Source: a virus
Direction: 5' to 3' (one strand)
IMG/VR virus record: IMGVR_UViG_3300049893_002289
Location: 1 to 32,382 of that record
DNA length: 32,382 nucleotides
Below are positions 5,365 through 12,973 of the stretch, piece by piece. The position numbers were made by a program, and so were the translations under genes. Below the pieces are notes generated by a model that made no database searches, was not told the origin of the DNA, and saw only the letters and a list, made by a program, of their open reading frames with translations. Each line of letters opens with the position of its first letter. Position 1 is the first letter of the stretch.

Positions 5365-5750
5365 AGAAGTTCTCCTTCCTCTTTATGGTTTTCGACTTGG
5401 GTGAGATTTTTCACGGCCTGCCGGTAATAGGATTCCTTCAATTCGATTCCGATTGCGCGACGGCCATTCAAGACGGCTCCGTAAGCTTCGGAGCCGACGC
5501 CCATGAAAGGAGTCAGCACGGTTTCGCCGGGATTGCTCCAAAGCACGCAAGCGCGCTCGATCACGTCGAGTTGCAATGGGTGGACGTGTTTTTCGTCGTC
5601 ATGATCCTTCGATTCCTTGAAGGCCAGCACGCGGTCAATTCGGATGTCATCCCAAAAGGCATCCGCGTAACGCCGCCAAATCCAATGTGAGAAACGATTC
5701 TTTTTTTGATCGCCCGTCATTCCCTTCAAATGTAGCAATTCGGCAGGCAT
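5361..5750 (-). pseudogene. C-terminal half of a DNA methyltransferase, truncated
   Basis: Contains the end of a beta-class N4/N6 DNA methyltransferase: HVHPLQLDVIERACVLWSNPG, then the SAM-binding motif LTPFMGVGSE, then GRRAIGIELKESYYRQAV. In this class the catalytic DPPY/SPPY motif comes before the SAM motif, and it is missing. The frame is open upstream without a clear gene start (reading AVYGEEQMPAELLHLKG) and meets the helicase fragment in another frame. In related phages as I recall them, helicase and methyltransferase halves form one long protein, so this looks like a deletion remnant that has also shifted frame. Methylation activity is unlikely. Confidence 0.6.
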
Positions 5751-6217
5751 TTGTTCCTCGCCATAAACCGCGTCACCTGCTTCTGCGTCGCTCCTGTCGC
5801 GTGCTTGATGATGCTGCTTTCATCGGCTGCGACGGCGCAGAAATCCTCCGCGTTAAAAAGGTGCAGTCGGTCGTAGTTCGTCACCGTGATTTCAGCGGCA
5901 ACCTTTCCATCGCCGGAACGGGCGGCGTCAATTCCGAATCGCTTTGCCTCTGCGACGGTTTGCGCGCCAACGGCGAGCGGCGTCAAAAGCAGGACTGGCT
6001 TCCGCCCTCGTTGAAAAACATTCTCCGCCCAAACAAGCTGCTGAACGGTTTTGCCGAGGCCGCAATCAGCAAACACCGCCGCGCGCCCTTTGCGAAGGGC
6101 CCATTCGACAAGCGACCGCTGAAACGGAAACAGGAAATCCGGCATGAAGGTCGGTTTAAATCCAAACTCGCCTCCAAGCTGCGATTTGCGCTCAATGAAT
6201 TGTTCGTAGTCAGTCAT
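5726..6217 (-). pseudogene. N-terminal part of an SF2 helicase, truncated
   Basis: A 163-residue ORF starting MTDYEQFIERKSQLGGEFGF. It has the Q-like region (MPDFLFPFQRSLVEWA), Walker A in ADCGLGKT (50-57), motif Ia (LLLTPLAV), TNYDRLH and motif II as ADESS (131-135). It then ends after VTRFMARN with a short non-homologous tail (KCLPNCYI). A working helicase needs the second RecA domain, which is absent; the next recognisable sequence is the C-terminal methyltransferase part in another frame. The ATG at 6217 is coupled to the 47-residue gene upstream (ATGA). An assembly error is an alternative to a true deletion. Confidence 0.65.
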
Positions 6218-6357
6218 TTTTCGTTTTTTGTCGCGCCTTGTTTTTTGATTGCCGCCGCGATCCTGGCGCGATTCGGCCAGCCGCGATTCCACGGGTGCGA
6301 CAGCGGGCGGTGACCTTCGCGATTGAGCGCGCGCTTTGTGACTGGAAAAAATTTCAC
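6214..6357 (-). CDS. 47-residue basic protein with GTG start
   Basis: The GTG overlaps the stop of the gene upstream (GTGA) and the TGA overlaps the helicase-fragment ATG (ATGA), so three genes are chained. The protein runs MKFFPVTKRALNREGHRPLS, then HPWNRGWPNRARIAAAIKKQ, ending GATKNEK: basic, with two Trp and a short helix. No family recognised. It explains what would otherwise be a 136-base gap. Nucleic-acid binding is only a guess. Confidence 0.55.
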   Translation of the reverse strand: MKFFPVTKRALNREGHRPLSHPWNRGWPNRARIAAAIKKQGATKNEK

Positions 6358-6515
6358 GAGAGGATTACGGACGCCTTCGCTGTCATTGTTTCGCGGCGGA
6401 CTTGTTCAATCTCGAAGTCAACATCCTCGCCGGTTTCAGGCAGGCTAATCCAGACGCGCACCGGTTCGTTGTCATTTTGTTGCTGCAATTTTTCGATGAG
6501 TTCGCGGACTGTCAT
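6354..6515 (-). CDS. 53-residue hypothetical protein
   Basis: The ATG at 6515 has AAAGGA about 9 bases upstream. The protein begins MTVRELIEKLQQQNDNEPVR and continues VWISLPETGEDVDFEIEQVR, resembling small phage proteins that start with a helix and end with a two-strand acidic hairpin. It is coupled downstream to the 47-residue gene and lies 12 bases after the repeat protein gene. Function unknown. Confidence 0.6.
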   Translation of the reverse strand: MTVRELIEKLQQQNDNEPVRVWISLPETGEDVDFEIEQVRRETMTAKASVILS

Positions 6516-6527
6516 TGTGTTTTCCTT

Positions 6528-7151
6528 TCACTTTCCGATTTTGCAGAACAGGTCAATGTAGGCGAAGTATTCCTTGGTCTGTGACTTTGTAAGTTTGTGT
6601 TCCTTGCAGAGTCTCGCCCGGTTTTTCTTCCACCAATCGAACGTCTCGCAGGTGCACCCGATATGAATGTGTCCGTGCTTGGCGTTAGTGCATGACCATA
6701 GAGTTCCGATGATGAACAGTGGAGATTCTCCCCACGTATCGCCATGCACCCACGCATTGCCATACACATGGGCATAGCCACCCACATGGGCAGTGCCACT
6801 CACATGGGCATTGCCATACACATGGGCATTGCCATACACATGGGCAGTGCCATGCACATGGGCATTGCCATACACATGGGCAGTGCCATACACATGGGCA
6901 GTGCCACCCACATAGGCAGTGCCATACACATGGGCATTGCCATACACATGGGCAGTGCCACCCACATGGGCAGTGCCATACACATGGGCAGTGCCAGACA
7001 CTGTTCCCCAGACGATTGCGCTGTCACCAATGAAGGCCGATTCATCCACTTTTGCGCTTATGTGCTTCCATCCCCCGCCATTACTGTGCTGCGACCAATC
7101 GGATTCACTCTCGCTGCCGCCAAGTTTTTTGTTGAGTTCGTCGAATGTCAT
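6528..7151 (-). CDS. Hexapeptide-repeat (left-handed beta-helix) phage protein
   Basis: A 207-residue protein with GAGGA before the ATG at 7151. Residues about 34-138 are some 17 tandem hexads of the form G-[TN]-A-H-V-[YGHS], which build a left-handed beta-helix as in hexapeptide transferases. Unlike those enzymes there is no loop or acyl-carrier site. The C-terminal domain (SPLFIIGTLWSC, then HIHIGCTCETFDWWKK, then KEYFAYIDLF) is shared by many phage proteins of this kind, as I recall them. The role is unknown; it sits among replication genes, not virion genes, so a fibre role is less likely. Confidence 0.75.
   Translation of the reverse strand: MTFDELNKKLGGSESESDWSQHSNGGGWKHISAKVDESAFIGDSAIVWGTVSGTAHVYGTAHVGGTAHVYGNAHVYGTAYVGGTAHVYGTAHVYGNAHVHGTAHVYGNAHVYGNAHVSGTAHVGGYAHVYGNAWVHGDTWGESPLFIIGTLWSCTNAKHGHIHIGCTCETFDWWKKNRARLCKEHKLTKSQTKEYFAYIDLFCKIGK
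6744..7001 (-). repeat. Tandem 18-bp repeats coding for paired hexads
   Basis: The DNA under the hexads repeats a unit close to GGCAGTGCCATACACATG (plus strand), with variants at few positions (CCATACACATGGGCATTG and CCACCCACATGGGCAGTG). Nearly identical DNA, not just protein, indicates recent slippage or recombination, so copy number is probably variable and always in frame. Confidence 0.8.
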
Positions 7152-7167
7152 TGTGTTTCCTCTGTGT

Positions 7168-8700
7168 TCAGTTTTTCGCCAGCCCGGCAATCGCCCGGCG
7201 GGCTTCGTTGAAAGTCATTTCGTGCGCCTGCGGAAATCCGCGGCGCGACAAATAGGAAACTTGTTTCGGCGTCGCCAGTCGCAAGGACTGGTTGCGAAAG
7301 TGAAGGTCAAGCAACTGCCGCGCGTGCCCGCGTCCGCGTACGGTTTCGATCTTGATCTTCGCTGCGCGCAGATACTTTTCCTGTTTCGGCGTCGGCGGTT
7401 CGCTCTCCCATTTCATCGTTGGCTCGAATTCAGCGACGGCAAAAGCATCGTTGGCGATTGCGAATTCATCGGCGGAAATGATGCGCGAAGATTTGCGCGA
7501 GTGTTCCTTCAATTCCTGCCTAAGCTTGGCTTCGCGTTGCGCCTGGACTTCGCTCGCCAGCCCTTCGAGTTCTAATTCATCCTGTTTCGCGCCAGATTTT
7601 TCGGCGGCAAGTTTTGTAATCTCCTCGGCCTCATCCTCAGACTTGGCGACGAGGTGCGCCGGCCGCGAGAGCTTGTGCTTTTCCGTCAGCCAAAGGAAAT
7701 CCAGAAGCAAAAGATTTTCCTTGAAATCGCAAACGCGCGTGCCACGCCCGACGCACTGAGAGTAAAGAGCGCGGCTGGATGTTGGCCGCAACATGGCGAC
7801 ACAATCCACGGGCGGGCAATCGTAACCCTCGGTCAGCAACATGGCATTGGATAGCAGGCTGAATTCGCCGCGCTCAAATCGCGCGAGCTTTTGCGCCCTG
7901 TCTGGCGAATCGCCGTCCGCGTGCTCTGCGTCAATTCCGGCATCGCGGCAGGCGGCAACAAATTTCTGCGATGTTGCGATGAGCGGAAGAAATGCGAGCG
8001 TGCGCCGGAATTCCGCGTGTGCTTTGATTTCCTTGGCGATGCTGGCGAGGTAAGGTTCCAGTGCGTGACCAAGCTGCGCGTCGTCAAAATCGCCGGCCGT
8101 AACCTTAACGCCGCGCAGGTCGATTTCCAGCGGCAGTGATTTGACGGCGATGGGCGAAAGGTAGCCGTCGCGGATCAAGTCAAACAGCCCGATTTCAAAC
8201 GCGACATTCTCGAAGTATTGACCGAGGTTCCGTTTATCGTTGCGGTCTGGAGTTGCCGTGACGCCGAGAACGTCCGCGTTGCCGTCGAAGTGCGCGAGAG
8301 TTTTCCGCCACGAATCAGACATGGCGTGGTGCGCTTCATCTGCGACCACGAGCGAAAAGAAATCCGACGGCCAACGATTCAACCTATCGCCCGTCATGGT
8401 CTGGACACTGCCGACAACGATGCGCGTTGATTCATCAACTCCGGCCCACTCCTCCGCTTTTTCGGTTTCCGCGCGGATTCCGGTTGCCGCGAAGATTTTT
8501 TCAACCGCCTGATATATCAATTCCGAACGATGCGCGAGAATCAGCGTGCGTTCGCCGCGTTCCGCCCGTCCTGCCGCCAGCTTGGCGAAGATGATCGTCT
8601 TGCCGGCGCCCGTCGGCAGGACGGCGAGTTGCTTGGTGAAATTCTCGAAACCGGATTCCACGGCGGCAACGCAATCGGATTGGTAGGGGCGGAGGTTCAC
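7168..8700 (-). CDS. SF2 DEAD/DEAH-type DNA helicase
   Basis: A 510-residue protein with a GTG start at 8700. Motifs are complete: LRPYQ at the N-terminus, Walker A PTGAGKT (29-35), LILAHRSELI, DEAH (121-124), GVTATPDR (146-153), and in domain 2 LLTEGYDCPPVD then QCVGRGTRV (motif VI). The last about 150 residues are a charged helical extension ending in FRNQSLRLATPKQVSYLSRRG, a short C-terminal module seen in phage UvsW/RAD25-like helicases. It probably unwinds or remodels recombination and replication intermediates together with the RecT-like and nuclease proteins upstream. Confidence 0.85.
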   Translation of the reverse strand: MNLRPYQSDCVAAVESGFENFTKQLAVLPTGAGKTIIFAKLAAGRAERGERTLILAHRSELIYQAVEKIFAATGIRAETEKAEEWAGVDESTRIVVGSVQTMTGDRLNRWPSDFFSLVVADEAHHAMSDSWRKTLAHFDGNADVLGVTATPDRNDKRNLGQYFENVAFEIGLFDLIRDGYLSPIAVKSLPLEIDLRGVKVTAGDFDDAQLGHALEPYLASIAKEIKAHAEFRRTLAFLPLIATSQKFVAACRDAGIDAEHADGDSPDRAQKLARFERGEFSLLSNAMLLTEGYDCPPVDCVAMLRPTSSRALYSQCVGRGTRVCDFKENLLLLDFLWLTEKHKLSRPAHLVAKSEDEAEEITKLAAEKSGAKQDELELEGLASEVQAQREAKLRQELKEHSRKSSRIISADEFAIANDAFAVAEFEPTMKWESEPPTPKQEKYLRAAKIKIETVRGRGHARQLLDLHFRNQSLRLATPKQVSYLSRRGFPQAHEMTFNEARRAIAGLAKN

Positions 8701-8702
8701 GG

Positions 8703-9242
8703 CTAAAACGGCTCCGTTCCTTCCGGCTTCTCGGCACGCACAGGGGCGAGCTTCGGGCGGTCAGTGTAATATACGAGCACAACGTTTTTCTTTCCCGTCG
8801 GTTTGCCTGGCGCGTCGGTTTTCTTCTGGTAAATTTCGGTGCCAACCTTGGCGTGGCACCGCAGCCCGATGGGGTCAATCCACGGCGAGTCAGCAGTTGC
8901 TCGCGTCTCGTTGAACTCGAAGCCCTTGCCGGGTTCAGGCGCGACGCCGCACGACTTCACAAAGGCCATCATCCGCCAGGCGCACTTGCTCTGGCTGCCC
9001 TTGTGTGAGTCGTCAATCATGCGGTCGAACAGCCGCGCGCCGATGCCGGGAATTCCTCCTTTCGGTTCCGACTCGTTTTTCAGGCTGCCGCCTTCAATTT
9101 CAAATTCGGCTTCGTAAAGGTCGCAGCCAGACGTTGCCGGCCCCTTGCTGAGTCCGATGTCAAAGCCGACGACGCGGAGGATGTAATCGCCGTCGGGAGC
9201 GAGTTCATAGGTTGGGGGTTTGATGTCTTGATATGTTGGCAT
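8703..9242 (-). CDS. DUF669-like phage protein, probable ssDNA-binding partner
   Basis: A 179-residue protein of the phage DUF669 type: GDYILRVVGFDIGLSKGPATSG at the start, then LYEAEFEIEG, a long middle with IGARLFDRMIDD, and KSCGVAPEPG. Members sit beside helicases and recombinases in phage genomes and are thought to bind single-stranded DNA. The A-rich leader lacks a Shine-Dalgarno sequence. The family call is by remembered pattern. Confidence 0.6.
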   Translation of the reverse strand: MPTYQDIKPPTYELAPDGDYILRVVGFDIGLSKGPATSGCDLYEAEFEIEGGSLKNESEPKGGIPGIGARLFDRMIDDSHKGSQSKCAWRMMAFVKSCGVAPEPGKGFEFNETRATADSPWIDPIGLRCHAKVGTEIYQKKTDAPGKPTGKKNVVLVYYTDRPKLAPVRAEKPEGTEPF

Positions 9243-9261
9243 GATGTTTTTGTTTTGGTTG

Positions 9262-9468
9262 TCAGTCTTTTTTCAAGTTTCGCCGCCAGATTTCAACGCC
9301 CGGTGATCCATCTTCGGCTTTGCCGTCCACGGCGATGAAATCAATTCCGCCGCGCTCAAGGTCGCGCACGATGTTCGCCAGAATCCACGCCTCGGCTGGA
9401 ATTCTGCAACCGTGGGTCAGTTGTTCGTAGCCAAGTTCTTTGGCCGACTGTTCGCTGATGATCTTCAT
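9262..9468 (-). CDS. Small hypothetical protein
   Basis: A 68-residue protein (starts MKIISEQSAKELGYEQL; core RIPAEAWILANIVRDLERGG; ends IDFIAVDGKAEDGSPGVEIW plus a basic tail). The ATG overlaps the nuclease stop. Alpha-beta character, no family recognised. Its place between nuclease and DUF669-like gene suggests a recombination accessory role. Confidence 0.6.
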   Translation of the reverse strand: MKIISEQSAKELGYEQLTHGCRIPAEAWILANIVRDLERGGIDFIAVDGKAEDGSPGVEIWRRNLKKD

Positions 9469-10592
9469 TTTGTTTTGTCCTTTACGAGCGAAAGCGTGGA
9501 GGGTTTGCGCTGAACTATCTCGCCCAACTTGGTTTCAACCTCGCGTTCCGCGGTCTTTTCCTTCATCGCGTGAAAAGCGGCGTAAGCCCCGGCCAGCGAT
9601 GAGAGTCTGATTTCGCAGGCGTCGAGAAATTCTTTCTGCGGCAGCCCGCACTTTTGGAACGCCTCGGTCACGCTGGCAATGATGCGGTTCCCTTTTCGCT
9701 CTTGCAGTTTGAATCCGGCAATCTCCTTGCCTTGCTTGGTCGCAAGTTGTTCCGCGCGAAACTCGGCAGCATCGCAAAAATCCTGCAATGACCTCGCCAC
9801 CATCAGCACCGCGCCCATGAGCTTGCCGTCTTCGATTTCAGAAGTGTGCGCCCCGCGTTCAAGCCATGCCTGGAATTGCTTGAAAGCCTCGCCATCAACG
9901 CCCTTGCGCGAGGAGGCGATTTGTTCCGCCGCATTGTTTTTGATTGGGCACGTCAAATCCTTATTGCGCTGGCACCACGAACAGTAATCAGATTCTCGGC
10001 ACGGGACGCTTTCATCGTTCGCCTCGCGTCGGATTTTTTCAACGATGGCGCGGGCGGTTTCCTCGGTGAACTCGTAGCGTTGCACTTTGCGCGACTCACC
10101 AAACATCACATGGCATCGGATTGTTTGGTCGCCGCCATAAATCGCGGAGATGTTTGTTTCCTGAAACCTTCCAAGCGCGTAGCCGGCCATTTGCGGTTCG
10201 TAATCGAACCATCGCCATTTGAAATCGAAAATTTCCGCACCGCAGGCGGCATCGCACGTGCCTCCATTCGGGAAATACGGCTCGAAATTTTCATCAAGCG
10301 GATTCAGGTTATGCTCAACCAGCAGCAAGAATTCATACATCGGCGAGTTCAGCTTGATATATGCCGCCGCCCACTGGACGGCATCGCGCGATTTCTCGTC
10401 CAGCTTGGCGAGCCTGCCGCCGTCTTGGAATTGTTCCTCCATTTCGACATCTGAAAATTTCCCGGCCAAAATCGCCGCCAGATATTCGTGCCGGATTGTT
10501 CCGTCATTGGCGAATTCGCCGGCATCCGCCGGAATGAACCTCGGCGACTTGGCGAGCATCGGCAGCAGGGATGGTCGGAGTGTCGGAATCAT
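9465..10592 (-). CDS. RecB/Cas4-like PD-(D/E)XK nuclease with Cys cluster
   Basis: A 375-residue protein. His36 (GTIRHEYL), Asp114 (GGTCDAA), then IFDFKW with Asp123 and Lys125, and YEPQMAGYALG form the RecB-type catalytic set. Four cysteines (198, 204, 207, 215 in VPCRESDYCSWCQRNKDLTC) resemble the iron-sulphur ligands of Cas4 and AddB, though all four lie together here. The C-terminal third is helical and charged. The gene follows the RecT-like gene with no real gap, the usual pairing of exonuclease and annealing protein (as RecE/RecT or exo/beta). It should resect double-strand ends to provide single strands for annealing. The DUF2800 family is my best name. Confidence 0.7.
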   Translation of the reverse strand: MIPTLRPSLLPMLAKSPRFIPADAGEFANDGTIRHEYLAAILAGKFSDVEMEEQFQDGGRLAKLDEKSRDAVQWAAAYIKLNSPMYEFLLLVEHNLNPLDENFEPYFPNGGTCDAACGAEIFDFKWRWFDYEPQMAGYALGRFQETNISAIYGGDQTIRCHVMFGESRKVQRYEFTEETARAIVEKIRREANDESVPCRESDYCSWCQRNKDLTCPIKNNAAEQIASSRKGVDGEAFKQFQAWLERGAHTSEIEDGKLMGAVLMVARSLQDFCDAAEFRAEQLATKQGKEIAGFKLQERKGNRIIASVTEAFQKCGLPQKEFLDACEIRLSSLAGAYAAFHAMKEKTAEREVETKLGEIVQRKPSTLSLVKDKTK

Positions 10593-10593
10593 T

Positions 10594-11721
10594 TTACTTC
10601 GCAGAGTTATCTTTCCACCATTGCAGCACGGCCTTGGCGAATCTGTCAGCGCCGCTAGCTTGTGTCGGGGTTGCGGGCGCGAGAATTTTCGCGGCGAGTT
10701 CCGGCGGAAGTTCGCGCAGCGGTTTGGTCAACGGAATGAAGCCCGACTTTTGGTGGGCATCCATCCATTTTCGAGACGCCACCATTGAGTCGCTGCCGTC
10801 GGGCATCACGAAGTCAAGCGCGTCGCACAGCGCCGATTCCGTTTCTTCGGAGATGCCGGAGGCGGGCGGGCCGGCGGACGCACCTTTGGGCTTTTGCGCT
10901 ACCTGCGCCGCGCCGCCGCCGGCAGTTTGCTCCGAAGAAATTTCCGCTGCGCCCGCCTTGGCTGGCGATGGGGATTCGCCGCCGTCCTTGGTGCTTGGTG
11001 TGGACGAAGTGTTTTGCTCGGCGGCGGGTGCAGCGGTGAAGATTGATTCCCCCGCCGCGCGACCTTGCATAGATGCCGGGGACGGGGCGGCAGTCTGTGC
11101 ATTAGCCGGGAACGACACCGTCGGCGCATCGGCGGGGGAAATTATTTCAGCCTGGACGATCTTCGGAGGAACGGATTCCATCTTGATTTCACGCGGCGCA
11201 ACTTCGGAAGTGTAGTCTTCAACGTCTCCGGCGAAGATGGACGGAGCCAGCATGGCGACGCCGTTTGAAATGCACCTTGCCCGCAACATATTTGCCGGAT
11301 TTTTCGCCCACACGGTATCGAATCCCTTTTGGGATTTCAATTTTGCGCCGCCGCGAATGGCGTCCGCGATGCTAAACCGCGTGCGCAGAACCGCGTCACC
11401 GAGAGTCAATTCGATTTCCGCAAACCTTTCGTTTTCGTCGGCAAATACGCCTTCGCCGGTGGAAATCCATTTGTGCTTTCCGCCCATCGCGTTGAATTCG
11501 GCGAGGGCGGCCAGTGCTTTCTTTCGCAGCTTTCCCTCAACAATATCGAACGTGCGGAGGATTTCCGTCGGCGTTTTGTTTTCCGAAAGACAGACGAGTG
11601 CGAGGAACTGACCTTGTTCAACGCGGTCGCACCCGGCGAATTGCGACCGTGCGATGACCTCGCCAAGTTGCTTCACCGCCGCGAGCGGGTCATTGAGTTT
11701 TGAGTAAAGTTCGATTTGCAT
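10594..11721 (-). CDS. RecT-like single-strand annealing protein
   Basis: A 375-residue protein with ATG at 11721. Residues 1-170 carry the annealing domain: GQFLALVCLSENKTPTEI, MGGKHKWIS, then GFDTVWAKNPANMLRARCIS and APSIFAGDVEDYTSE, matching the conserved end of RecT-family proteins. Residues about 190-300 are an Ala/Pro/Ser-rich linker, unusual for the family. A C-terminal domain (LPPELAAKILAPATP, AVLQWWKDNSAK) is not recognised. With the adjacent nuclease it forms a recombination pair. The length of the linker explains the many shadow frames here. Confidence 0.75.
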   Translation of the reverse strand: MQIELYSKLNDPLAAVKQLGEVIARSQFAGCDRVEQGQFLALVCLSENKTPTEILRTFDIVEGKLRKKALAALAEFNAMGGKHKWISTGEGVFADENERFAEIELTLGDAVLRTRFSIADAIRGGAKLKSQKGFDTVWAKNPANMLRARCISNGVAMLAPSIFAGDVEDYTSEVAPREIKMESVPPKIVQAEIISPADAPTVSFPANAQTAAPSPASMQGRAAGESIFTAAPAAEQNTSSTPSTKDGGESPSPAKAGAAEISSEQTAGGGAAQVAQKPKGASAGPPASGISEETESALCDALDFVMPDGSDSMVASRKWMDAHQKSGFIPLTKPLRELPPELAAKILAPATPTQASGADRFAKAVLQWWKDNSAK

Positions 11722-11725
11722 AAAA

Positions 11726-11866
11726 TCAGCGGCACAACTTGGCGTAACCGAGGCCGTCGCACCAAACGATGGTGCAATCGGTCGGCGCATAGGCGAGCAC
11801 GAAGGCACGCACGTTGCCGAGTTTTGGATACGTGATGACACCGAATTGGATGAGGTTTTTTTTCAT
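11726..11866 (-). CDS. 46-residue hypothetical protein
   Basis: Starts MKKNLIQFGVITYPKLGNVR and ends YAKLCR, with two central cysteines (DCTIVWC). It ends 4 bases before the RecT-like start. The leader is A-rich (ACAAAAAC) with no Shine-Dalgarno sequence. No family recognised. Confidence 0.5.
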   Translation of the reverse strand: MKKNLIQFGVITYPKLGNVRAFVLAYAPTDCTIVWCDGLGYAKLCR

Positions 11867-12009
11867 GTTTTTGTTGTGTTTGTTTCTTTCTTGAAATTCT
11901 GCGGCAGACTGGCGGATTAGCGCGGTCTTATGCGTTATGCCGGGCGCGCGTCACTCACATCCACCATCTGAACTGCGCTGCCGCTCGCAGTTTCCATATC
12001 CCGGCCAAG
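11867..12009. other. Non-coding gap with a possible cassette-core remnant
   Basis: The only frame is a 20-codon ORF at 11935-11997 (METASGSAVQMVDVSDARPA) that may be the end of a lost gene. Its stop lies in GGCATAACGC (minus strand, 11941-11932), the same 10 bases as the left core of the attC-like element at 968-1028, and CCGCGCT follows in both. No promoter was seen. Confidence 0.35.
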
Positions 12010-12141
12010 TCAATAAAAAATCAGGTGCACCAGCATCCCGCCGACAATGAAAAAGGACAACGCAAGCAATGCGAGGCTGAACCAAGTCCCGGCCTCGGCG
12101 CGGACGTGCTCGCGGGCGATGAGTTGCGAGAGTGTTTTCAT
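12010..12141 (-). CDS. 43-residue single-span membrane protein
   Basis: Starts MKTLSQLIAREHVRAEAGTW, then a hydrophobic stretch FSLALLALSFFIVGGMLVHL and a short end IFY. One transmembrane segment, N-terminus probably inside. The first residues resemble those of the lipoprotein upstream (MKTIKHIIAREL). Function unknown; a small holin or toxin-like role cannot be excluded. Confidence 0.5.
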   Translation of the reverse strand: MKTLSQLIAREHVRAEAGTWFSLALLALSFFIVGGMLVHLIFY

Positions 12142-12155
12142 AACGTCAGTTCGGC

Positions 12156-12449
12156 CTACTTACTCCCCGCGCTTGCTGCGGACATTCCCATTGCAGCCGC
12201 AGACATCGCGGCGGCAGAGTTGGCTGCATCCACAGCTCGCTTGGCATCGCCACCTGGCAGCATGTAATTTTCACGGAGCATCTGCCATTCTTCGATGGTG
12301 ACGTCGTGCCGATTGTTGAGCTTGCACCATGCTCCATAGAGAGCTTGGCGTTCTTGCTTTGATTCGCAACCTGTGAGGCCGAACAAGCACAGGCCGCCAA
12401 CAGCCGCAAGCATCAATTCGCGGGCGATGATGTGTTTGATGGTTTTCAT
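12156..12449 (-). CDS. Small lipoprotein
   Basis: A 97-residue protein with a signal peptide (MKTIKHIIARELMLAAVGGL) and lipobox LTGC, the lipidated Cys being residue 28. The mature part is short, with a CKLNNRHDVTIEEWQ stretch and an Ala/Met/Ser-rich tail. Expected at the cell membrane after processing by signal peptidase II. It may be a lysogenic conversion or superinfection factor, but nothing proves this. Confidence 0.65.
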   Translation of the reverse strand: MKTIKHIIARELMLAAVGGLCLFGLTGCESKQERQALYGAWCKLNNRHDVTIEEWQMLRENYMLPGGDAKRAVDAANSAAAMSAAAMGMSAASAGSK

Positions 12450-12450
12450 T

Positions 12451-12666
12451 TTAGAAATCCAGGTGATTCAAAATGATTTCCAAGCTGCGCGCGGTGGTTT
12501 CGGCGTCCGAAACCACGCTACTCATTCCGTGCCACGCCATAAGCCGCGCCGACTTCTCGGCACCAACGCAATCGTCGGGAGGACTAACCTCACTTTGCGC
12601 ATCGCGGATTTCTTGAACGAGCAACCGCGCCTTGTGCGCGGCGATTTTGAGTTTATCGGTTTGCAT
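12451..12666 (-). CDS. Small helical hypothetical protein
   Basis: A 71-residue protein, mostly helix (KIAAHKARLLVQEIRDAQSE, then DAETTARSLEIILNHLDF). It ends just before the lipoprotein start. No Shine-Dalgarno sequence. No family recognised. Confidence 0.5.
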   Translation of the reverse strand: MQTDKLKIAAHKARLLVQEIRDAQSEVSPPDDCVGAEKSARLMAWHGMSSVVSDAETTARSLEIILNHLDF

Positions 12667-12704
12667 GGTGTTATTTAATGTGCGCGTGATGCGCGGATTA
12701 AGCG

Positions 12705-12929
12705 TCAGAGTTGTTCAGTCCAAAAACCCGGAACAAGCTCACGCGCAATCATGTCAACGGTGTTTGGATAGCCATCAAACCTGACAACAACAACGTTTGG
12801 CGGCAGCACATCCACAATCGTTCCGCGCTTGTGTTTGATGACTGTCCCATCTTCGCGATAGGACGTTGGCGTGTATGCGCCTTGGATTGCCCAAACTTTG
12901 CGACCGACTTCGGCGTGTTCAATTTTCAT
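12705..12929 (-). CDS. Small beta-rich hypothetical protein
   Basis: A 74-residue protein with SH3-like alternation (VGRKVWAIQGAY, GTVIKHKRGTIVDVLPPNVV, VVRFDGYPNTVDMIARELVP). Such patterns occur in small phage proteins of unknown role. It is the first gene after the regulatory gap 12930-13126. The leader is A-rich without Shine-Dalgarno. Confidence 0.6.
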   Translation of the reverse strand: MKIEHAEVGRKVWAIQGAYTPTSYREDGTVIKHKRGTIVDVLPPNVVVVRFDGYPNTVDMIARELVPGFWTEQL

Positions 12930-12973
12930 GTTTTACTTTTGGTTTGTTGTTGTTGTTTTCTTCTGACGCCGAC

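Noticed and set aside
5726-5790. Programmed frameshift joining helicase and methyltransferase fragments
   Set aside because: A shift would still leave out the helicase second domain and the catalytic methyltransferase motif, and no slippery site is visible.
6744-7001. CRISPR-like array of regular repeats
   Set aside because: Repeats are contiguous with no unique spacers and form one open frame of hexapeptides.
6719-7211. His- or Met-rich plus-strand ORFs opposite the repeat protein
   Set aside because: Artefacts of the repeat: the complementary strand is also stop-free.
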